Positions 1 to 10,078 of a stretch of DNA of 63,379 bases are shown here, in pieces. Made by a program: the position numbers and the translations under genes. The number at the start of each line of letters is the position of its first letter. The first letter of the stretch is position 1. The DNA comes from a virus: positions 1 to 63,379 of IMG/VR virus record IMGVR_UViG_3300036770_002271; one strand, written 5' to 3'. A model generated the notes under the pieces. It was not told where the DNA came from and searched no databases. It was given only the letters and a program-made list of their open reading frames with translations.

Positions 1-3000
1 GTGTTCCTTGTGTACCCTGTGTACCTTGAAGTCCCTGTAGCCCTTGTGTACCTTGTGTACCTTGAAGTCCCTGTAGCCCTTGTGTACCTTGTAAACCTTG
101 TAGTCCTTGTAATCCTTGTGTTCCTTGTGTACCCTGTGTACCTTGAAGTCCCTGTAGCCCTTGTGTACCTTGTGTACCTTGAAGTCCCTGTAGCCCTTGT
201 GTACCTTGTAAACCTTGTAGTCCTTGTAATCCTTGTGTTCCTTGAAGACCTTGTAAGCCTTGTAGCCCTTGTGTGCCCTGTGTACCTTGAAGTCCCTGTA
301 GCCCTTGTGTACCTTGTGTACCTTGAAGTCCTTGTAGACCTTGTAGACCTTGTAGTCCCTGAAGTCCTTGTAGCCCTTGTGTGCCCTGTGTACCTTGAAG
401 TCCCTGTGTACCTTGTGTTCCTTGTAGACCTTGTGTTCCTTGTAAACCTTGTAGCCCTTGTAGACCCTGAAGTCCTTGTAGACCTTGTAAGCCTTGTGTT
501 CCTTGTGTTCCTTGTAGTCCCTGAAGTCCTTGAAGTCCCTGAGTACCTTGTGTTCCTTGTAATCCCTGTAGACCTTGTGTACCTTGTAATCCCTGTAGAC
601 CTTGTGTACCTTGAAGACCTTGTAAGCCTTGTGTACCTTGTAAGCCCTGTAGACCCTGAATGCCTTGTATACCTTGTACACCTTGTAGTCCTTGTGTACC
701 TTGTAAGCCCTGTATACCTTGTACACCTTGTAGTCCTTGTGTACCTTGTAGTCCTTGTGTTCCTTGTAAGCCCTGTAGACCTTGTGTGCCCTGTGTACCT
801 TGAAGTCCCTGTAGCCCTTGTGTTCCTTGTAAGCCCTGTAGACCTTGAACTCCTTGTGTTCCTTGTAGACCCTGAACACCTTGTGTTCCTTGTAGACCCT
901 GTAGACCCTGTGTACCCTGAACGCCTTGTGTTCCTTGTAAGCCCTGAAGTCCTTGAAGACCTTGTGTACCTTGTAGTCCTTGTAATCCCTGTAGACCTTG
1001 TGTACCTTGTGTTCCTTGTGTTCCTTGTAAGCCCTGTAGTCCCTGAGTGCCTTGTGTACCTTGTAAGCCCTGTAGACCTTGTGTTCCTTGTAGACCCTGT
1101 AGACCCTGTGTACCCTGAACGCCTTGTGTTCCTTGTAAGCCCTGAAGTCCTTGAAGACCTTGTGTACCTTGTACTCCTTGTAATCCCTGTAGACCCTGAA
1201 CGCCTTGTGTTCCTTGTAAGCCCTGTAGGCCTTGAAGTCCTTGTGTACCTTGTAAGCCCTGAAGTCCTTGTGTTCCTTGTGTTCCTTGTAAGCCCTGTAG
1301 ACCTTGTGTTCCTTGTAAACCTTGTGTACCCTGTGTTCCTTGTAAGCCCTGAAGTCCTTGTGTTCCTTGTAAGCCCTGTAGACCTTGTGTACCCTGTGTA
1401 CCTTGTAAGCCCTGAAGTCCTTGTGTTCCTTGTGTTCCTTGTGTTCCTTGTAAGCCCTGTAGACCTTGTGTACCCTGTGTACCTTGTAAACCTTGTAGTC
1501 CTTGTGTACCTTGTAATCCCTGAAGACCTTGTGTACCCTGTGTTCCTTGTAAACCTTGTAGTCCTTGTGTACCTTGTAAGCCCTGAAGTCCTTGTGTTCC
1601 TTGTGTTCCTTGTAAACCTTGTAGTCCTTGTGTACCCTGTGTACCCTGTGTACCTTGTAAACCTTGTAGTCCTTGTGTACCCTGAGTGCCTTGAGTACCT
1701 TGTAGTCCTTGTGTACCCTGTGTTCCTTGTAAACCTTGTAGTCCTTGTGTACCTTGTAAGCCCTGAAGTCCTTGTGTTCCTTGTGTTCCTTGTAAGCCCT
1801 GTAGACCTTGAGTGCCTTGAGTGCCTTGTAAACCTTGTAGTCCTTGTGTTCCTTGTAAGCCCTGTGTGCCTTGTGTTCCTTGTAACCCCTGTAGACCCTG
1901 AGTGCCTTGTGTACCTTGTAATCCCTGAAGTCCTTGAGTACCTTGTGTTCCTTGTAATCCCTGAAGTCCCTGAGTGCCTTGAGTACCTTGTAGTCCTTGT
2001 GTACCCTGAATACCTTGTAGTCCTTGTGTACCTTGTGTACCCTGTGTTCCTTGTAATCCCTGTAGCCCTTGTGTACCCTGTGTTCCCTGTGTTCCTTGTA
2101 GACCCTGAAGTCCTTGAGTGCCTTGTAAACCTTGTAGTCCTTGTGTACCTTGTAAGCCTTGAAGTCCTTGTGTTCCTTGTAATCCTTGTAATCCCTGTAG
2201 ACCTTGTAATCCCTGTAGACCTTGAACTCCTTGTGTTCCTTGTAATCCCTGTAGACCTTGAACTCCTTGTGTTCCTTGTAGACCTTGTGTTCCTTGTAAT
2301 CCCTGTAGACCTTGAACTCCTTGTGTTCCTTGTAGACCTTGTAGTCCTTGTGTGCCTTGTAAGCCCTGTAGACCTTGAACTCCTTGTGTTCCTTGTAAGC
2401 CCTGTAGGCCTTGTAATCCCTGTAGACCTTGAACTCCTTGTGTTCCTTGTAATCCCTGTAGACCTTGAACTCCTTGTGTTCCTTGTAGACCCTGAAGTCC
2501 TTGTGTACCCTGTGTTCCTTGTAGACCTTGTAGACCTTGTAGTCCTTGTGTGCCTTGTAAGCCCTGTAGACCTTGTGTTCCTTGTATTCCTTGTATTCCT
2601 TGTAGTCCCTGTAGACCTTGAACTCCTTGTGTTCCTTGTAGACCCTGAAGTCCTTGTGTACCCTGTAGTCCTTGAACTCCTTGCGTTCCTTGTAAGCCTT
2701 GAGTGCCCTGTGTTCCTTGTAAACCTTGTAGACCTTGAACACCTTGAACACCTTGAACACCTTGTGTTCCTTGTAAGCCCTGTGTACCCTGTACTCCTTG
2801 AGTTCCTTGTAGACCCTGTAGACCCTGAACGCCTTGTGTTCCTTGTAGACCTTGAACACCTTGAACACCTTGTGTTCCTTGTAAGCCCTGTGTACCCTGT
2901 ACTCCTTGCGTTCCTTGTAGACCCTGTAGACCCTGAACGCCTTGTGTTCCTTGTAAGCCCTGTGTACCCTGTACTCCTTGAGTTCCTTGTAGACCCTGTG

Positions 3001-3290
3001 TACCCTGTGTACCTTGTAATCCTTGTAGCCCTTGAACACCTTGTAAGCCCTGAGTACCTTGAGTACCTTGTACTCCTTGTAATCCCTGTAGACCCTGTGC
3101 ACCTTGTGTACCTTGAACACCTTGTGTTCCTTGTAATCCCTGTAGACCTTGAGTACCCTGTATTCCTTGTAAGCCCTGTGTACCTTGTACTCCTTGAACG
3201 CCCTGTACACCTTGTGTACCTTGAAGTCCTAAATCACCTTGTAGACCTTGTGTTCCTTGTGTACCTTGGATGCCTTGTAATCCTTGGATG
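1..3290. repeat. Collagen-coding tandem repeat block, distal
   Basis: Imperfect 9-bp periodic DNA repeat: plus-strand words such as CCTTGTGTA, CCTTGTAGT and CCTTGAAGT are minus-strand Gly-X-Gln codons. Longer units are near-identically duplicated, for example the stretch at about 1-120 recurs at about 118-240. It continues beyond the window edge. It also creates a long meaningless open frame on the plus strand. Confidence 0.95.
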
Positions 3291-6200
3291 CCTTGAAGTC
3301 CTTGCAAATTACCTAAATCTGTAAGATACTGAGCACTACCAATGAAGTATTGAGCATATACATTACCTGCACCACCTACTTGTAATCCCTGAGTAGAAAA
3401 TACTCCTACATTACTCACACCCTGTACACTAATTGTTACATTACCATCAGCATTTGGTATAGTTACATTGCTTGTTCCATTACTAATGCCTGTGCCACTT
3501 GGTAACCCTGTTAAGAAAGCACCATTACCTAAGTAATAGTTAGCAGTGACATTTCCAGAGAATACTCCCTGTACTCCTTGTATTCCTTGAATGGCATAAA
3601 AGTTATTTGCCCATATTGTATTAGCAACTAATCCTGAATCTCCAGCATTTCTACCAACATAAACATTTCCCGTTGGATTTACATTTCCATTAGCATAAAC
3701 AGAGACAAGGTTTAAGTTACCTAAAGTTGTTCTAAATTCAAAATCAGTAGCAACTGTATTACTTGATGATATTGTAGCATTACTTGTTACACTAGCAATA
3801 ATAGTAGCACCTTCACGTCCTGTTGTCCCATTAAATGCTTGGAAGGTCATACTACCAATTCTATCTCCTGCTTGTACAGGTAATGCGCCGTCTCTATCCC
3901 CTCTACGTCTTTCAATATACCAAAACGCAGCGTTTGTAGCAGCATTTCCAAATACAATATTATTAATACCTGGTGTTGTTCCTGTCCAAGCACCTAGTGT
4001 CATTTGTAAACGTGAGTGTTGGTCAAAGCTGTATAAGTTTTGATTATTTGTAGAAGTATTATTCGCTGTTACATTACCATTTGGGTTACCAGTAACAATT
4101 TGAAAAGTGCCTGGCATCCATGGTGTCCAAGGCTGTCTAAATGCTGTAGTCGAGGCACTTGGAGCAGTTAATCTAACTTGACCTGCTAAGGCATAATAAT
4201 TGTTACCTGTGTAAACATAATGTCTTTGACCATATATTGTAGAAAAGCTTGTTACCGGAGTTGGGCTTTCAATAGTTCCATTTGCTTTTACATAATTTAC
4301 GTATAGAGGAGTAGAACCATAATCTGTTGTTTGGGTAGAAAAATTGTTTCCTATTGTAGCAGTATTAATTGTATTGCCATCACCATAAAACAGATATTGT
4401 GCTGCCTGACCTGTTCCTTGAACTTGTAAAGTATTAGCACTTAAACCACTAATTTGAACTGTATTACCAATTGTGATACTAGCACCATCAGGACTTGACA
4501 AACTAATATTATTACCGTCAGGACTACTAATTGTAGCATTACCTACATAAATTGTTGCGTTTGATAGATATAAATCTCTCCAACGGTTTGTAGCAGAACC
4601 TAAATCGTAAATGATGTCAGTATCAGGAATTAAACTTCCTGTCACATTTCCTGTAACCTTTAAGTTATTAACATTTAGGTTACTCCAAACATTAGACGAA
4701 GATCCCAAATTATATGTGAGATTGGCATCAGGTATTAAATTACTACTAATTCGTCCTGACACATTAAATTTACCATTTCCACCTACTACTACTGTATTAC
4801 TTGTATTATCAAAAATGAACTCACTGTAACCGGCTAACAGTCCGTTGTTATTATATTGTATTTGTGTGTTACTACCACCAATAGCAGGCAATGGGCCCTG
4901 AACACCTTGAGTTCCTTGTACACCTTGTAAGCCTTGAAGTCCTTGTAGGCCTTTATCTCCTGTTCTATCAAATGTAATAGTTAACAATTGGTCATTCGAT
5001 GGCGTAATACCACTTACATAACTTACAGTCAATTGTGACCAACCTACATTTGTTGATACAGCAGAAATAGCAAAGATGCTTGTTACATTACTATTATTAT
5101 CGTTTGCTAAAAACGTAATATAACCTTTAACTGTGCTGTCAGAGTTATCCCAAGTGTTAATCCAATTAGCAAAATTTATACCTGAAGCCCCTAAGTCATC
5201 AATAGCAATAGATGTAACACTTGATATTGTGCCATTATTAAATCTTACATAACCTGATCCAGGATCAACCATAGATGTGTTGGTACTAAAGTAATAAGGT
5301 ATACCACCTTTATCACCTTGAGCACCTTGTAAACCTTGAATACCCTGAGCAGCATAAGCACCATCAAGACCCTGTATGCCTTGAGTGCCTTGAATACCTT
5401 CACCTTGTATCCCTTGTGTGCCTTGTAGACCTTGTAATCCTAACCCTTGTGAACCTTGAAGTCCTTGTGTACCTTGTAAACCTTGGATACCCTGAGCAGC
5501 ATAAGCACCATCAAGCCCTTGTATACCTTGAGTACCTTGTAACCCATCTATACCTTGTATACCCTGTGTTCCTTGTATACCTAAGTCACCTTGTAATCCT
5601 TGTGTACCTTGTAATCCTTGTGTACCTTGTAATCCTTGTGTGCCTTGAATTCCTTGTAAACCTAGTGTTCCTTGAACACCCTGTAGCCCTATCGTGCCTT
5701 GTAGACCTTGCGTGCCTTGTAGACCTTGTGTTCCTTGTAGTCCTTGTGTGCCTTGTAGACCTAAATCACCCTGTAGACCCTGAACACCCTGTAGCCCCTG
5801 TGTTCCTTGTAGTCCTTGTGTTCCTTGTAGTCCTTGTGTGCCTTGTACACCCTGTAGCCCCTGTGTTCCTTGAAGTCCTTGTGTTCCTTGTACACCTTGT
5901 GTTCCTTGAAGTCCTTGTGTTCCTTGTACACCTAAATCACCTTGTAGACCTTGTGTGCCTTGAAGTCCTTGTGTCCCCTGAAGTCCTTGCGTACCTTGTA
6001 GACCCAAGACTCCTTGCGTTCCTTGTGGACCTTGTGTTCCTTGTAGTCCTTGCGTTCCCTGAAGTCCTTGAGTTCCTTGTATACCTAAATCACCCTGTAT
6101 ACCTTGTGTTCCTTGTAGTCCCTGTGTGCCTTGTAGTCCTTGAGTTCCTTGTATACCTAAATCACCCTGTATACCTTGTGTTCCTTGAAGACCTTGTGTT

Positions 6201-7573
6201 CCTTGTAGTCCTTGTGTGCCTTGTAGACCTAAATCACCCTGTATACCTTGTGTTCCTTGAAGTCCTTGTGTGCCTTGTAGTCCTTGTACACCTTGTGTCC
6301 CTTGTATACCTAAATCACCCTGTATACCTTGTGTCCCTTGAAGACCTTGTGTCCCTTGTAGTCCTTGTGTTCCCTGCGTACCTTGAATCCCCTGAACACC
6401 TTGCGATCCCTGCGTACCTTGTAGTCCTTGTGTACCTTGTAACCCTTGTGTTCCTTGTAGTCCTTGTGTACCCTGAACTCCTTGCGTACCTTGTACACCC
6501 TGAACTCCTTGTAGACCCTGTGTACCTTGTAGTCCTTGAATTCCTTGTAGACCCTGTGTACCTTGAACTCCTTGTAATCCTTGTGTGCCCTGTAGACCTT
6601 GAGTGCCTTGTAGACCTTGAACACCTTGTGTCCCTTGTAAACCTTGTACACCTTGTGTACCTTGAACACCTTGTACTCCAATAGCACCATCTAAGTTAAC
6701 TGTCCAACTAGAATATGTTCCTGAACCTTCAGTTTCTAAAACGTTTACAACTAATACACCTGTAGCTGGATCATAACTTACAACTCTACCATTCATATCA
6801 TTGGTAAAGTCATAAGCAATAACAACATCCTGATTTAAGCTATAAGCTAAATTGGTTGCTACAATTAATGTTTTGTTTCCTAAACTTATTGTAAGTGTAG
6901 AATTACTTGTTGTAATATAGGTATCACCTCTGATGCCTTGAGTACCTTGTGATCCTGCTGTCCCTTGTAAGCCTTGTATACCTTGTGCTGCATATTCACC
7001 AGCTAAACCTTGTAAACCTTGATTACCTTGTGTACCCTGAATACCCTGTACGCCTTGACCAGCGAATTGTCCTGCTATACCTTGTACACCTTGAAGTCCT
7101 TGTGAGCCTTGAAGTCCTTGTACACCTTGTAATCCCCTACTTCCTTGTATACCCTGTATACCCTGTAAACTACCATCTTGTGTCCATGTCAGATTACCAT
7201 TGCCATCTGTTGCCAAAAAGTAACCATTAGCTCCGCCACTAATATGTACATTGCTTACATCACCTAAATTAACATTTCCTGTTGTTGTTAAATTTAATGC
7301 TGTTAGTGTACCTGTAGTAGAGGTAAAGGTAAGGTTTGAACTTGCTCCAAATTGACCATTATTATTAAATTGAACTTGAGAATTTGCCCCTGCTGGTGTA
7401 GTTGTTAATGGTTGACCATTACTAAAATAATAATTATTACCATAGATATTATTAGCTGTTACATTACCTGATGTATTAACGTTTGTAACAACGTTTCCAT
7501 TAGCATCTACAACATCTACGGCTGGTATTCCAGCAGAATAACCACCTACACTATTAAACTTTTCGGCTGACAT
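1..7573 (-). CDS. Giant collagen-like tail fibre protein (3' end outside window)
   Basis: Read on the minus strand from the ATG at 7571-7573, one frame stays open to the window edge: at least 2524 codons, no stop. Seen: N-terminal domain (about residues 1-125, begins [15 protein letters not shown]); short Gly-X-Gln block (about 130-205); a beta-type module starting near [13 protein letters not shown] (about 208-295); long Gly-X-Gln block (about 297-757); a module beginning [18 protein letters not shown] (about 758-870); short collagen stretch; a non-repetitive module with [13 protein letters not shown] and [13 protein letters not shown] (about 895-1415); and a third collagen block of about 370 triplets running off the window. 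In the triplets Y is almost always Gln and X is mostly Leu, Thr, Val or Ile; proline is nearly absent. Such modules are known from T4-like phage fibres; a trimeric receptor-binding or decoration fibre is inferred. A perfect late-promoter box lies 21 nt upstream. The C-terminal tip is missing. Confidence 0.9.
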   Translation of the reverse strand, partial: MSAEKFNSVGGYSAGIPAVDVVDANGNVVTNVNTSGNVTANNIYGNNYYFSNGQPLTTTPAGANSQVQFNNNGQFGASSNLTFTSTTGTLTALNLTTTGNVNLGDVSNVHISGGANGYFLATDGNGNLTWTQDGSLQGIQGIQGSRGLQGVQGLQGSQGLQGVQGIAGQFAGQGVQGIQGTQGNQGLQGLAGEYAAQGIQGLQGTAGSQGTQGIRGDTYITTSNSTLTISLGNKTLIVATNLAYSLNQDVVIAYDFTNDMNGRVVSYDPATGVLVVNVLETEGSGTYSSWTVNLDGAIGVQGVQGTQGVQGLQGTQGVQGLQGTQGLQGTQGLQGVQGTQGLQGIQGLQGTQGLQGVQGVQGTQGVQGTQGLQGTQGLQGTQGLQGTQGSQGVQGIQGTQGTQGLQGTQGLQGTQGIQGDLGIQGTQGVQGLQGTQGLQGTQGIQGDLGLQGTQGLQGTQGLQGTQGIQGDLGIQGTQGLQGTQGLQGTQGIQGDLGIQGTQGLQGTQGLQGTQGPQGTQGVLGLQGTQGLQGTQGLQGTQGLQGDLGVQGTQGLQGTQGVQGTQGLQGTQGLQGVQGTQGLQGTQGLQGTQGLQGVQGLQGDLGLQGTQGLQGTQGLQGTQGLQGTIGLQGVQGTLGLQGIQGTQGLQGTQGLQGTQGLQGDLGIQGTQGIQGIDGLQGTQGIQGLDGAYAAQGIQGLQGTQGLQGSQGLGLQGLQGTQGIQGEGIQGTQGIQGLDGAYAAQGIQGLQGAQGDKGGIPYYFSTNTSMVDPGSGYVRFNNGTISSVTSIAIDDLGASGINFANWINTWDNSDSTVKGYITFLANDNNSNVTSIFAISAVSTNVGWSQLTVSYVSGITPSNDQLLTITFDRTGDKGLQGLQGLQGVQGTQGVQGPLPAIGGSNTQIQYNNNGLLAGYSEFIFDNTSNTVVVGGNGKFNVSGRISSNLIPDANLTYNLGSSSNVWSNLNVNNLKVTGNVTGSLIPDTDIIYDLGSATNRWRDLYLSNATIYVGNATISSPDGNNISLSSPDGASITIGNTVQISGLSANTLQVQGTGQAAQYLFYGDGNTINTATIGNNFSTQTTDYGSTPLYVNYVKANGTIESPTPVTSFSTIYGQRHYVYTGNNYYALAGQVRLTAPSASTTAFRQPWTPWMPGTFQIVTGNPNGNVTANNTSTNNQNLYSFDQHSRLQMTLGAWTGTTPGINNIVFGNAATNAAFWYIERRRGDRDGALPVQAGDRIGSMTFQAFNGTTGREGATIIASVTSNATISSSNTVATDFEFRTTLGNLNLVSVYANGNVNPTGNVYVGRNAGDSGLVANTIWANNFYAIQGIQGVQGVFSGNVTANYYLGNGAFLTGLPSGTGISNGTSNVTIPNADGNVTISVQGVSNVGVFSTQGLQVGGAGNVYAQYFIGSAQYLTDLGNLQGLQGIQGLQGIQGTQGTQGLQGDLGLQGTQGVQGVQGVQGTQGLQGIQGTQGLQGLQGTQGVQGTQGAQGLQGLQGVQGTQGTQGLQGVQGLQGLQGTQGTQGLQGTQGVQGTQGLQGTQGVQGLQGLQGTQGVQGTQGLQGTQGVQGVQGLQGTQGVQGLQGLQGTQGVQGTQGLQGTQGVQGVQGVQGLQGLQGTQGTQGLQGTQGVQGLQGTQGLQGLQGTQGVQGLQGLQGIQGIQGTQGLQGLQGTQGLQGLQGLQGTQGTQGLQGLQGTQGVQGLQGLQGTQGVQGLQGLQGLQGLQGTQGVQGLQGLQGTQGLQGLQGTQGVQGLQGLQGTQGLQGTQGVQGLQGLQGTQGVQGLQGLQGLQGLQGLQGTQGLQGLQGTQGLQGLQGTQGLQGLQGTQGTQGTQGLQGLQGTQGTQGTQGLQGIQGTQGLQGTQGTQGLQGLQGTQGTQGLQGLQGTQGTQGLQGLQGTQGTQGLQGTQGLQGLQGTQGTQGLQGLQGTQGTQGLQGLQGTQGLQGLQGTQGTQGLQGTQGTQGTQGLQGLQGTQGTQGTQGLQGLQGTQGTQGLQGLQGTQGLQGLQGTQGTQGLQGLQGTQGLQGLQGTQGTQGLQGLQGTQGTQGTQGLQGLQGTQGTQGLQGLQGTQGLQGLQGTQGTQGLQGTQGLQGLQGTQGTQGLQGLQGTQGLQGLQGLQGTQGVQGLQGLQGVQGTQGLQGLQGLQGTQGVQGTQGLQGLQGTQGLQGLQGTQGTQGLQGLQGTQGTQGTQGLQGLQGLQGTQGLQGLQGLQGTQGVQGTQGLQGLQGTQGVQGLQGTQGVQGLQGLQGTQGLQGLQGTQGTQGLQGLQGTQGLQGTQGLQGVQGIQGLQGTQGLQGVQGIQGIQGLQGLQGTQGLQGLQGTQGLQGLQGTQGLQGLQGTQGTQGLQGLQGLQGTQGTQGLQGLQGLQGLQGLQGLQGTQGLQGTQGTQGLQGTQGTQGLQGLQGLQGLQGLQGLQGTQGTQGLQGLQGTQGTQGLQGLQGLQGTQGLQGLQGLQGTQGLQGLQGTQGTQGLQGLQGTQGTQGTQGLQGLQGLQGTQGLQGLQGTQGTQGLQGLQGTQGTQGT
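5290..6690. repeat. Collagen-coding tandem repeat block, middle
   Basis: Same 9-bp Gly-X-Gln periodicity as the distal block, about 460 residues. A higher-order unit containing the phrase CCTAAATCACCCTGTA (minus: Gln-Gly-Asp-Leu-Gly) recurs several times between about 5765 and 6325, evidence of recent segmental duplication inside the gene. Confidence 0.93.
6930..7180. repeat. Collagen-coding tandem repeat block, proximal
   Basis: Short Gly-X-Gln coding block (about 75 residues) close to the N-terminus of the fibre. It is less regular than the other two and is interrupted by QFAGQ and EYAAQ departures from the triplet pattern. Confidence 0.85.
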
Positions 7574-7594
7574 ATAGTATTATCCCTTATACTA

Positions 7595-7602
7595 TATTTA
7601 TA
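7595..7602 (-). promoter_or_regulatory. Late promoter box TATAAATA, fibre gene
   Basis: On the minus strand this is a perfect match to the T4 late promoter TATAAATA, 21 nt upstream of the fibre ATG (7573). The T4 late box is recognised by RNA polymerase carrying gp55, which is encoded in this window. Confidence 0.75.
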
Positions 7603-7654
7603 CTAATCGGTAAACATATTTTTATGAATAAGTCACCCTTGGTATCTTTTTTTC

Positions 7655-7662
7655 GATAAATA
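7655..7662 (+). promoter_or_regulatory. Late-like box GATAAATA before HNH-like gene
   Basis: GATAAATA lies 4 nt before the ATG at 7667. With the T4 late start-site spacing, transcription would begin at or next to the start codon. No Shine-Dalgarno sequence is visible. Confidence 0.55.
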
Positions 7663-7666
7663 TATT

Positions 7667-8038
7667 ATGCTTTATCAACAACCTACAAGACGATTGTGTG
7701 AATCATGCCACGTTAGTTTAGTTAAATCTAACGGCAAAAGTAAGCATGGTTTCACTAAATGGCACAAGTACTGTAACACTTGTAGCAAGGCGGCATACAA
7801 CAAAAAGAATGGTTTTAAACTAAATAAAAAGAATAAGTGCGAAAAATGTGGATTTGTTCCTATTGATATGTGTCAATTAGATATTGTTTATAAAGATGGC
7901 AACACAGGTAATAAAGAAAAGAATAATGTAAAAACACTTTGTGCTAATTGTAGCAGATTGCATAACAAAAAGGTACGACAAAAAAATAAATCAATATTGG
8001 ATATTACGGTTGATACTGATTTAACGATTTGGTTTTAG
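7667..8038 (+). CDS. Small Cys-rich HNH-like zinc protein, probably catalytically degenerate
   Basis: 123 aa. Two Cys pairs near the N-terminus (CESC at 11-14, CNTC at about 36-39) precede a second zinc-type region: CEKCGF, then QLDIVYKDGNTGNKEKNN, then TLCANCSRLHN. This matches the framework of small phage HNH proteins, where the second part normally reads D-x-D-H-x-DGN and ends C-x2-C-H. Here the catalytic His positions are occupied by Tyr (IVYKDGN) and Ser (CANCS), so nuclease activity is doubtful. It lies alone on the plus strand between two minus-strand genes and its last 35 bp overlap the 3' end of the desaturase in antisense. The start is an ATG 4 nt after a late-like box. It could instead be a DNA-binding or structural zinc protein. 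Confidence 0.75.
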   Translation: MLYQQPTRRLCESCHVSLVKSNGKSKHGFTKWHKYCNTCSKAAYNKKNGFKLNKKNKCEKCGFVPIDMCQLDIVYKDGNTGNKEKNNVKTLCANCSRLHNKKVRQKNKSILDITVDTDLTIWF

Positions 8039-8726
8039 CTAATTTTAAAAATTCAAATAACTTGAGATACTTATAACCTATGTCAATCTCAAACCATTTT
8101 GAACTTAATTTTGGACTAGCTGGGTTTTCATGGTGATTGTTATGCAATTCTTCACCACCTATAATAAAACCAAACGGAATAATATTTCGTGATTTGTCAT
8201 TAGTATTAGTATTGCGGTAACCAAACCAGTGCCCAAGACCATTGATAACTCCCGCAGCCCAAAATGGTATCCAAGCCATTTGAATAAGCCATATAACAAT
8301 ACCCCAACCATGAAAAAATATGGTATTAAGTACAAGTAATAATAATACTCCGTGAAATTCATACTTGCTATAAAGATTTCTTTCTATCCAATCATCAGGA
8401 GTACCAACTCCATATTGTTGTATCATTTTAACATCTTTCGTGGCATTAGTATATAGCCAAGCACCACGAAATAATACATTCATTATCCCATATACATGAG
8501 GACTATGTGGATCTCCTTCACGTTCACAATAACGATGGTGCTTTCTATGAACAGCTACCCATTCTTTAGTAATCATTCCAGTGGTCAACCATAACCAAAA
8601 TCTCATAAAATGACTTAAGATATAATTAAATTCTATAGCTCTATGTGCTTGTCCACGATGTAAAAATAATGTCACACAGATAATTGTTATATGCGTTGCT
8701 ACTAATGTATATAATATTTCGTACAT
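8004..8726 (-). CDS. Membrane fatty-acid (acyl-CoA/acyl-lipid) desaturase
   Basis: 240 aa. It carries all three histidine boxes of the membrane di-iron desaturase family: HRGQAH (H23, H28), HRKHH (H60, H63, H64) and HNNHH (H195, H198, H199), plus the GLGHWFGYRN segment (H166) typical of delta-9-type enzymes. Hydrophobic stretches lie at about 5-22, 38-52 and 125-165. The family uses O2 and electrons to place a cis double bond in a fatty acyl chain. The sequence style (HRGQAHRA, TKEWVAVHRKHH, GGEELHNNHHENPASPKL) resembles proteobacterial enzymes, suggesting acquisition from the host lineage. At 240 aa it is short and seems to lack the first membrane segment of cellular relatives. A late-like box ends 3 nt before the ATG. 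Probably an auxiliary metabolic gene changing membrane fluidity during infection; that role is inferred. Confidence 0.9.
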   Translation of the reverse strand: MYEILYTLVATHITIICVTLFLHRGQAHRAIEFNYILSHFMRFWLWLTTGMITKEWVAVHRKHHRYCEREGDPHSPHVYGIMNVLFRGAWLYTNATKDVKMIQQYGVGTPDDWIERNLYSKYEFHGVLLLLVLNTIFFHGWGIVIWLIQMAWIPFWAAGVINGLGHWFGYRNTNTNDKSRNIIPFGFIIGGEELHNNHHENPASPKLSSKWFEIDIGYKYLKLFEFLKLAKTKSLNQYQP

Positions 8727-8729
8727 CTA

Positions 8730-8737
8730 GTATTTAG
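8730..8737 (-). promoter_or_regulatory. Late-like box CTAAATAC before desaturase
   Basis: On the minus strand CTAAATAC is followed by only three nucleotides (TAG) and then the desaturase ATG (8726). The position predicts a leaderless or near-leaderless mRNA. Confidence 0.5.
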
Positions 8738-8782
8738 ATATTGGGTACAAACTTAATATCTAGCTTTACTTTATGTAAGAAC

Positions 8783-8804
8783 AAAAAAGGGCACCAAAGT
8801 GCCC
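8783..8804 (-). terminator. Rho-independent terminator after gp23
   Basis: On the minus strand a perfect 6-bp stem GGGCAC/GTGCCC with loop TTTG (8789-8804) is followed directly by six T. It lies 49 nt past the gp23 stop, separating the head operon from the desaturase. Confidence 0.85.
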
Positions 8805-8852
8805 AATTTTGTTTGCGAAATTACTTTCAAAAAATCTTGTAAATACTTGATT

Positions 8853-10049
8853 TCACTGAAACGTAAGGTTCTGCACGGCAATTTCACCAACGTAATCCGC
8901 CGCATTGCCAAACGAACTTGCAGTATTCGTAAGCTCAATGTAGCCATACCTGGTCATAAAGCTAACTACTGGTTCGAATGTAGTTGGATCTAGAACAACA
9001 CCGCTGCTCATCAATGGAATGTATGGGCAATAGAATGCTGCTGCATCTGTCTCACTTGAACCTTTGTAACCAACTAATACAGCCTGTGTATCAGGAGCAT
9101 AGCTGTCTACGAAAACACGCATTGCGCCATTCAATGTTCCTACAAACTTGGTATTTGTTGGAGCTTCGAATGTACCTTCTGTGGTACGTGCGAATGCTGA
9201 TGTTGTTGCGCTTTGTAGAACAGTTAAGCTTGCGCTTGATACAACTGCCCAGTTACCAGCACCACGACGTGTGCGTTGTGCGATTAGGTTAGCGACACGA
9301 TTGATTAGAACTGCTAGAGCAGCGTGTTCGTCACCAACGTATGTAGCTGTACCTGATACTGTAGCTTGGTTATATGTAAACTCTGTGCTTGCTAGTGTGC
9401 GTAGTGAAAGTAGAATTTCTTGGTCAATTTCAGCAGTAATTTCTTGTGCTAGAGCTGCCATGATTTCTGCTTCTACGTCGATACCATGCTGACTTTGTGC
9501 GTCTTGCGCGGCTTCGAATGTCCAACGTGCTTGTAGCTTACGTGATTTAGCTTCAACAGCTTGACGTAGAATTTGAACGCTGATTTGTTTACCACCGTTA
9601 CCTTCTAGTACCGCTGTGTTATTTGCTGTATAAGCATCTGTGCTTGTTGTGCTTGAAGCGACACGAGAATAAGCCTGAGCAATTTTGAATGGGCTCAATG
9701 CTTCTTCACCTGCTGTAACACTTGTTGCTGCTGCTGATGTATCAGTCAATGACTGAGCATAGCGAACACGTAGTGTATGAATTTGACCAACTGGTCCTGT
9801 CATTGGCTGAACACCAACTAATTCATTAGCAATAACAGTTGGCATCACACGACGGATTACTGGTAGAATCACACGGTTTAGTGTAGCGATGTTACCTGCT
9901 GTAGTTGTGCCTGCGCTACTTTCTTGTAGTAGTGATTTGCGAGTGTTTTCTAGAATAACACCCATTGTTGAACGACGAGTTCCTTTTAAGCCTTCTAGCA
10001 GGGCGTCTTTTGTCTCGTCCCAACGGCTTTCTAAGAGTACTTTTGACAT
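8853..10049 (-). CDS. 23: Major capsid protein gp23
   Basis: 398 aa. The block VILPVIRRVMPTVIANELVGVQPMTGPVGQIHTLRVRY (about residues 60-98) is the hallmark of the T4 gp23 family. gp23 forms the hexameric lattice of the head. T4 gp23 (521 aa) loses its N-terminal propeptide when gp21 cuts after Glu in an (I/L)-X-E context; the matching site here is LQE43/S44, which would leave a mature protein of about 355 residues. The protein is shorter than T4's, as in far T4-like phages. It is the last gene of the minus-strand head operon, after gp22 and before a strong terminator. The start is supported by an AGGAG ribosome-binding site about 10 nt upstream. Confidence 0.96.
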   Translation of the reverse strand: MSKVLLESRWDETKDALLEGLKGTRRSTMGVILENTRKSLLQESSAGTTTAGNIATLNRVILPVIRRVMPTVIANELVGVQPMTGPVGQIHTLRVRYAQSLTDTSAAATSVTAGEEALSPFKIAQAYSRVASSTTSTDAYTANNTAVLEGNGGKQISVQILRQAVEAKSRKLQARWTFEAAQDAQSQHGIDVEAEIMAALAQEITAEIDQEILLSLRTLASTEFTYNQATVSGTATYVGDEHAALAVLINRVANLIAQRTRRGAGNWAVVSSASLTVLQSATTSAFARTTEGTFEAPTNTKFVGTLNGAMRVFVDSYAPDTQAVLVGYKGSSETDAAAFYCPYIPLMSSGVVLDPTTFEPVVSFMTRYGYIELTNTASSFGNAADYVGEIAVQNLTFQ

Positions 10050-10078
10050 TTATATTTTCTCCTAATTATGTCTATAAA

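Noticed and set aside
1-3324. 1107-codon open frame on the plus strand rich in Leu, Val, Pro and Tyr
   Set aside because: It is the antisense shadow of the collagen repeat. The minus strand gives Gly-X-Gln triplets continuous with non-repetitive modules and a proper start and promoter.
5416-6684. Second plus-strand repetitive frame, and an overlapping Lys/Tyr/Val-rich minus-strand frame at 6310-6690
   Set aside because: Both are other-frame readings of the same 9-bp repeat; neither keeps its frame outside the repeat.
1-7180. CRISPR-like look of the direct repeats
   Set aside because: No constant repeat of 23-40 nt alternating with unique spacers; periodicity is 9 nt and coding.
8960-8985. 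tRNA T-loop-like word GGTTCGAATG
   Set aside because: It lies inside the gp23 coding frame and no cloverleaf can be drawn around it.
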